DNA from: Candidatus Alloenteromonas pullicola
Lineage (GTDB): Bacteria; Bacillota_I; Bacilli_A; RFN20; CAG-826
Reading direction: 5' to 3'
Length of the DNA: 48,888 nt
Assembly (NCBI GenBank): GCA_018714785.1
Contig: DVMV01000024.1
Span: 1 to 48,888 of the forward strand
The notes under the pieces were generated by a model, which was not told where the DNA came from, searched no databases, and saw nothing but the letters and a program-made list of their open reading frames with translations. Position 1 is the stretch's first letter, and each line of letters opens with the position of its first letter. Below are positions 45,994 to 48,888 of the stretch, one piece after another. The translations under genes were made by a program, and so were the position numbers.

Positions 45994-46299
45994 ATGGAAA
46001 AAGAAATAGCCACCGAAATGGAATACGATGAGCTCACCAAGACCGGCAAGGTCCTGGTCGACTTCTACGCCGACTGGTGCGGGCCGTGCCAGATGCTCAC
46101 CCCGATAATCAAGCAGATCGCCGACGAGCATCCCGAGCTGACCGTCTTGCGCGTCAACGTCGACAAGGTCGGCGGGCCGGCCGCGAGGCTCAACGTCTAC
46201 TCCATCCCCGCCCTATTCGTCTACGAGAACGGGAAGATCGTCGCGACCAGCGTCGGCTACCGCCCGAAGGAATCGCTAGAGAAGTTCCTCGGATATTGA
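45994..46299 (+). CDS. trxA: Thioredoxin
   Basis: 101 residues from ATG 45994, placed 10 nt after AAGGAGGA; the much longer open frame upstream is a shadow of the TraX gene. Active site WCGPC (Trp28, Cys29, Cys32) after VLVDFYAD, with the cis-proline loop YSIPALFVYENGK. Reduces cytoplasmic protein disulfides with thioredoxin reductase. Last gene of its operon, followed by a strong terminator. Confidence 0.95.
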   Translation: MEKEIATEMEYDELTKTGKVLVDFYADWCGPCQMLTPIIKQIADEHPELTVLRVNVDKVGGPAARLNVYSIPALFVYENGKIVATSVGYRPKESLEKFLGY

Positions 46300-46306
46300 G
46301 AGAAGA

Positions 46307-46332
46307 AAAGGCCACCTCGCGGTGGCTTTTTT
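46307..46332. terminator. Bidirectional terminator after trxA
   Basis: GCCACC-TCGC-GGTGGC (46311-46326) with AAAA before and TTTTTT after. Shared by trxA (+) and the lipoprotein gene at 46338 (-). Confidence 0.85.
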
Positions 46333-46337
46333 GCTGC

Positions 46338-47069
46338 CTAAGCGCTTAGCTCCGTCGTTCCGTATTCGGAGAAAGAGCAGGAGACGACGAATCGGTCGAT
46401 TGTGATTACCGGCTCAGGCTCGCCATCTCCGTTCTCAACCGATACGAAGGGGCCGATTATGGACACGAATATCCTGCTCAGGCGGTGGCTCTGGTCGAAC
46501 GTCAGCTGCGCGATCCCCGAAAGACCGCCATCCCCGTCGCCGCTTACCTCCAGCCCAAGGTCCATCCCGACGATCACCTCCAGCGCTTCGGAGGAATCGA
46601 GTTCGTTTTGGTAGATGCCGCCGACGTTCTCGTAAGAGGCATATCCCGATGCGAAGGCGGAGAAAGAAAGTGACGGGTTTGCCGGCCCGGCATGAGGGGC
46701 CTCGGTGGTCTGCCCATCGGAGGTGGTGGTTGCGACATAGCCCCCATTATCGTCCTTCCTGATCTTCGACTCGGTTTGCTTCAGCTTGCCGTCGGTGTTC
46801 TGCTTGGTGGTGATGTCGGCTTCGCCGGAAACGTATTTAGCGCGCGAATCGCCGGTGGCGCTCATGGTTTTCTCATCGGCCTCGCCGCGGATGGTCATCG
46901 CCACCGTCTTGGTCTGGAAGATCGTAACGTTGTCGAGCCCCTCGGCGGAAAACGCCGCCGTCCATTGCTGCTCATCGACGGTCGATCCGCCTTTGGAGAT
47001 GCCGTTGAAGACGATTGAGCAGGAGCATAGCGGTATGGCCAAAAGCGCCACGGGGATTCTTAGGTTCAT
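46338..47069 (-). CDS. Small lipoprotein, shared-signature family
   Basis: 243 residues, lipobox PLCSC (Cys17). After it comes EQQWTAAFSAEGLDNVTI, matching the start of the next two genes (E-x-x-W-x-x-AF-x-x-x-x-[FL]-x-[ND]-[VF]-T). The middle is Lys/Thr/Asp-rich and the end reads SCSFSEYGTTELSA, the common C-terminal signature. TTTGGAGG sits 7 nt before the ATG. Function unknown; a bag-like or lipid/ligand-binding lipoprotein fold is a guess. Confidence 0.7.
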   Translation of the reverse strand: MNLRIPVALLAIPLCSCSIVFNGISKGGSTVDEQQWTAAFSAEGLDNVTIFQTKTVAMTIRGEADEKTMSATGDSRAKYVSGEADITTKQNTDGKLKQTESKIRKDDNGGYVATTTSDGQTTEAPHAGPANPSLSFSAFASGYASYENVGGIYQNELDSSEALEVIVGMDLGLEVSGDGDGGLSGIAQLTFDQSHRLSRIFVSIIGPFVSVENGDGEPEPVITIDRFVVSCSFSEYGTTELSA

Positions 47070-47113
47070 TGATTGCCTCCAAATAAGATATTACACCGCG
47101 CGCCAAGGCAAGG

Positions 47114-47138
47114 AAAAGGGGCGGCAGCAACCCGCCCC
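47114..47138 (-). terminator. Terminator of the second small lipoprotein gene
   Basis: On the minus strand GGGGCGG pairs with CCGCCCC (47118-47138), then TTTTCC. Confidence 0.75.
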
Positions 47139-47149
47139 GATGAGTTATC

Positions 47150-47806
47150 TCAATAGTTGCGGTCGAGCACCGTCGAGCCGTAATCGGTGAAGTCGATGGT
47201 GACGGTCAATCCGGCCCCGGACCCCTTGACGTTATCCGTGGAGAGCACGACCTTGCCGATCTTCTTCTGCTCGTTGAAGCGGATCTCGACGTCGATGCTC
47301 GCCCCCGTCCCGAAGAAGGAATCGGAATAATCGGCCCCAGCAAGCGAATATGCCCCATCATCATAATCGAAATCCGAATAAGCCGAGGCCCAAGGAATCA
47401 TGGCCGTCGGGAAGGTGAACGGGTTAGCCGAGGCGACATACTCATTGTACTCGCTAAAGTAGTACATCTTAAATCCATCGCCGGTTTCCCGGTAGTAACG
47501 GCTCTCGACGAGCGGATCGCCGTCGATGACCACGTCGGTTATCGTGTCGGCTTCCCCGGCGGCGAATTTGAGCGTCATGGTGCCGGTGGCTAGGTAATAG
47601 TCGCCGTCGCCGGTCACCTCGCCTACAAGAGCGGCGGTCTCAACCACCGTCACGTTGCGGAAGCTGTTCTCGTCGAATGCGTCCACCCATTCCTGCTCGC
47701 TGACCTCGACCGGGGCTTGGGGCACGTCGCCGCTAGAAGTGCCAAACGCGCAGCCAGAAAGCCCGATGGCAACTATGGCAAATAGAAATATGCAGTTCTT
47801 GTTCAT
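47150..47806 (-). CDS. Small lipoprotein, shared-signature family
   Basis: 218 residues, lipobox GLSGC (Cys19). SEQEWVDAFDENSFRNVTVV follows the linker and matches its two neighbours; the C-terminus is TIDFTDYGSTVLDRNY, the shared F-[ST]-x-Y-G-[ST]-T signature. Rich in Asp, Tyr and Ser, beta-like. TGAGG lies about 9 nt before the ATG. It has its own terminator, so the three related genes seem to be separate transcripts. Confidence 0.7.
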   Translation of the reverse strand: MNKNCIFLFAIVAIGLSGCAFGTSSGDVPQAPVEVSEQEWVDAFDENSFRNVTVVETAALVGEVTGDGDYYLATGTMTLKFAAGEADTITDVVIDGDPLVESRYYRETGDGFKMYYFSEYNEYVASANPFTFPTAMIPWASAYSDFDYDDGAYSLAGADYSDSFFGTGASIDVEIRFNEQKKIGKVVLSTDNVKGSGAGLTVTIDFTDYGSTVLDRNY

Positions 47807-47849
47807 TCCGTTACCTCACATTGGAATACTTTAATGGGAAGCAACGACG

Positions 47850-47895
47850 AACGTCAATGCTAAAATATGTCAACCAAACAATTTTGATTGACGTT
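47850..47895. repeat. Inverted repeat upstream of the second small lipoprotein gene
   Basis: AACGTCAAT (47850-47858) and ATTGACGTT (47887-47895) are exact inverse copies 28 nt apart. The inner arm overlaps a possible -35 (TTGACG, minus) with TAAAGT 18 nt on. It could be an operator for the downstream gene. Confidence 0.4.
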
Positions 47896-47914
47896 ATTTC
47901 GTTATTCGGCACCA

Positions 47915-48526
47915 CTACTGCAAAGCAGTCGATCCATAGGAGGTGAAGCTAAGGCTAAGCTCCAAAGGCGCGGAAGCGCTCGAGGCCGAATGGTGGCTAT
48001 ATGATCCGCCGCCGAACTTCAAATCGACTTTTGAGACCCGAAGCGCCCCGTCGAAAAGCACCTCGGACTCCACCGAATCGGGCAAGGAAAGGAATTCGAC
48101 GATCCCGCCCAAAGATTCGGCGGCGTCGCAGGCGCGCTCAATCCCCGATTGGGCAAGCGTGGACATATAGGATCCGAAGTAATAGCCATAATCGGAGAAG
48201 CTGTCGGCGAATAGCCCCAATAATGGTCGGAGGTCGACTGTGGCGACTAAAGAAGGGAACAAAGCGCCTTCCTCGATGCTCAAATCATAATAGAAATCCT
48301 CATCCGGATAGCTGACGTTCCAAGAGGCCTGCTCCCCATCGGCAAGCAAAGCGAAGGAGGCAAGCTCCTCACCCGAGGAGGTGAGCTTCCCGTCCAAAGT
48401 GAAATCGACGAACCTGGATGGGTCGAAAGCGCCCTTCCATTGGGCCTCGGTCATCACCGAGTTCAGTATCGAGCAGGAGCATAGCCCAACCGATGCGATT
48501 ATCATGGTCAACCTTGGCATTCTCAT
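47915..48526 (-). CDS. Small lipoprotein, shared-signature family
   Basis: 203 residues, lipobox GLCSC (Cys18). MTEAQWKGAFDPSRFVDFTL after the anchor and LSLSFTSYGSTALQ at the very end place it with the two genes downstream. TAAAAT lies 8 nt before the ATG and no ribosome binding site is seen, so it may be leaderless. No clear terminator follows. Function unknown. Confidence 0.7.
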   Translation of the reverse strand: MRMPRLTMIIASVGLCSCSILNSVMTEAQWKGAFDPSRFVDFTLDGKLTSSGEELASFALLADGEQASWNVSYPDEDFYYDLSIEEGALFPSLVATVDLRPLLGLFADSFSDYGYYFGSYMSTLAQSGIERACDAAESLGGIVEFLSLPDSVESEVLFDGALRVSKVDLKFGGGSYSHHSASSASAPLELSLSFTSYGSTALQ

Positions 48527-48594
48527 ATACGCCGATTTTATATTGATTCGGCGGGCAGATTAAAGGATTCCGCAGCCGGCAAAGCAAATAAAAG

Positions 48595-48623
48595 TTTACC
48601 GCCGCCCCCACTTATGATATATT
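48595..48623 (+). promoter_or_regulatory. Promoter of the tRNA pair
   Basis: TTTACC (48595-48600), 17 nt spacer, TATATT (48618-48623); transcription would begin just before tRNA-Asp at 48635. An overlapping TATGAT (48613-48618) is the alternative -10. Confidence 0.5.
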
Positions 48624-48634
48624 CTACCCCGCAC

Positions 48635-48711
48635 GGACCATTGGTGTAGCGGCCTAACATGCTTCCCTGTCACGGAAGAGATCGCGGGTTCGAATCCCGC
48701 ATGGTCCGCCA
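48635..48711 (+). tRNA. tRNA-Asp (GUC)
   Basis: Full cloverleaf: acceptor GGACCAT/ATGGTCC, anticodon stem CTTCC/GGAAG with loop CTGTCAC (anticodon GTC, 48669-48671), T-arm CGGGTTCGAATCCCG, discriminator G and encoded CCA. Confidence 0.97.
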
Positions 48712-48713
48712 GC

Positions 48714-48787
48714 GCAGGTGTAGTTCAATGGTAGAGCACCGCCCTTCCAAGGCGGCCACACGGGTTCGATTCCCGCCACCTGCTCCA
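48714..48787 (+). tRNA. tRNA-Gly (UCC)
   Basis: Full cloverleaf: acceptor GCAGGTG/CACCTGC, anticodon stem CCGCC/GGCGG with loop CTTCCAA (anticodon TCC), T-arm CGGGTTCGATTCCCG, encoded CCA. It follows tRNA-Asp by 2 nt, so both come from one transcript. Confidence 0.97.
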
Positions 48788-48795
48788 TTAGCATT

Positions 48796-48828
48796 AAACC
48801 CTCGAATTTATCGAGGGTTTTTGTTTTT
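48796..48828 (+). terminator. Terminator of the tRNA transcript
   Basis: AAACCCTCGA (48796-48805) pairs with TCGAGGGTTT (48811-48820), followed by TTGTTTTT. Confidence 0.85.
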
Positions 48829-48831
48829 GAT

Positions 48832-48858
48832 TGTGCCAAAACTGTGCCATTTTGTGCA
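48832..48858 (+). repeat. Short direct repeats TGTGCCA after tRNA-Gly
   Basis: TGTGCCA at 48832-48838 and 48843-48849, with TGTGCAT at 48852-48858, spaced 9-11 nt apart. Such iterated motifs next to a tRNA 3' end resemble the flanks of tyrosine-recombinase attachment sites, but the window ends 30 nt on and no integrase is seen. Confidence 0.3.
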
Positions 48859-48888
48859 TAAATTTTACATCGGGTTTTGAAGGGTATT

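Noticed and set aside
46339..46350. Perfect palindrome CTAAGCGCTTAG resembling a cre core.
   Set aside because: It codes for the last residues and stop of a lipoprotein gene, lies downstream of a terminator and is not near a promoter.
48654..48839. Minus-strand open frame across both tRNA genes.
   Set aside because: It is the familiar artefact of translating tRNA sequence; two perfect cloverleafs occupy the opposite strand.

Overview
The window looks like a chromosome segment of an uncultured member of the Bacillota, most likely a gut-associated lineage in or near class Bacilli (Erysipelotrichia/Mollicutes-related clades). The reasons are an AddA/AddB recombination nuclease, a LacI-type regulator with cre-like operators, a PTS EIIC, a PPi-type phosphofructokinase, strong AGGAGG ribosome binding sites inside operons and many Cys-anchored lipoproteins. 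Base composition is GC-rich by eye. TAA, TAG and TGA all act as stops, so there is no Mollicutes-type recoding of TGA. The taxonomic call is inference. I see no insertion sequence, prophage or CRISPR array.

Layout. 1-6.4 kb: inorganic pyrophosphatase, a divergent LacI regulator, a thioredoxin-fold lipoprotein, a zinc-ribbon membrane protein, an orphan ATP-grasp ligase and an aldo/keto reductase carrying two 4Fe-4S clusters. 6.4-13.3 kb: a complete nine-gene F1Fo ATP synthase operon (I-a-c-b-delta-alpha-gamma-beta-epsilon, minus strand) whose c subunit carries two membrane carboxylates. 13.3-16.3 kb: PPi-dependent phosphofructokinase, divergent from a uridine-kinase-like nucleoside kinase. 16.4-23.9 kb: a four-gene operon of exported proteins led by an M6-peptidase homologue with a destroyed active site, divergent from another large lipoprotein. 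23.9-31.4 kb: addB-addA followed by a DUF5677-like gene and an alpha/beta hydrolase. 31.5-34 kb: a Sel1-repeat protein convergent with glycerol kinase. 34-44 kb: an operon made of a 2321-residue membrane-anchored repeat protein, a YigZ/IMPACT protein, an M24B aminopeptidase and a lone PTS EIIC. 44.2-46.3 kb: zinc-ribbon CPBP protease, TraX-like protein and thioredoxin. 46.3-48.5 kb: three small related lipoproteins. 48.6-48.8 kb: tRNA-Asp and tRNA-Gly.

Themes. Energy metabolism has a pyrophosphate flavour (PPi-PFK together with a soluble PPase) and possibly a sodium flavour (two-carboxylate c subunit). Cell-surface investment is heavy: about nine exported proteins, several sharing a C-terminal signature that defines a probable lineage-specific family, plus the giant surface protein. 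The most unusual genome-scale signal is at gene starts. About ten genes, most of them first in their transcription unit, have a good -10 box only 6-9 nt before the start codon and no ribosome binding site, which predicts leaderless mRNAs. Operon-internal genes and the remaining first genes use ordinary Shine-Dalgarno sites.
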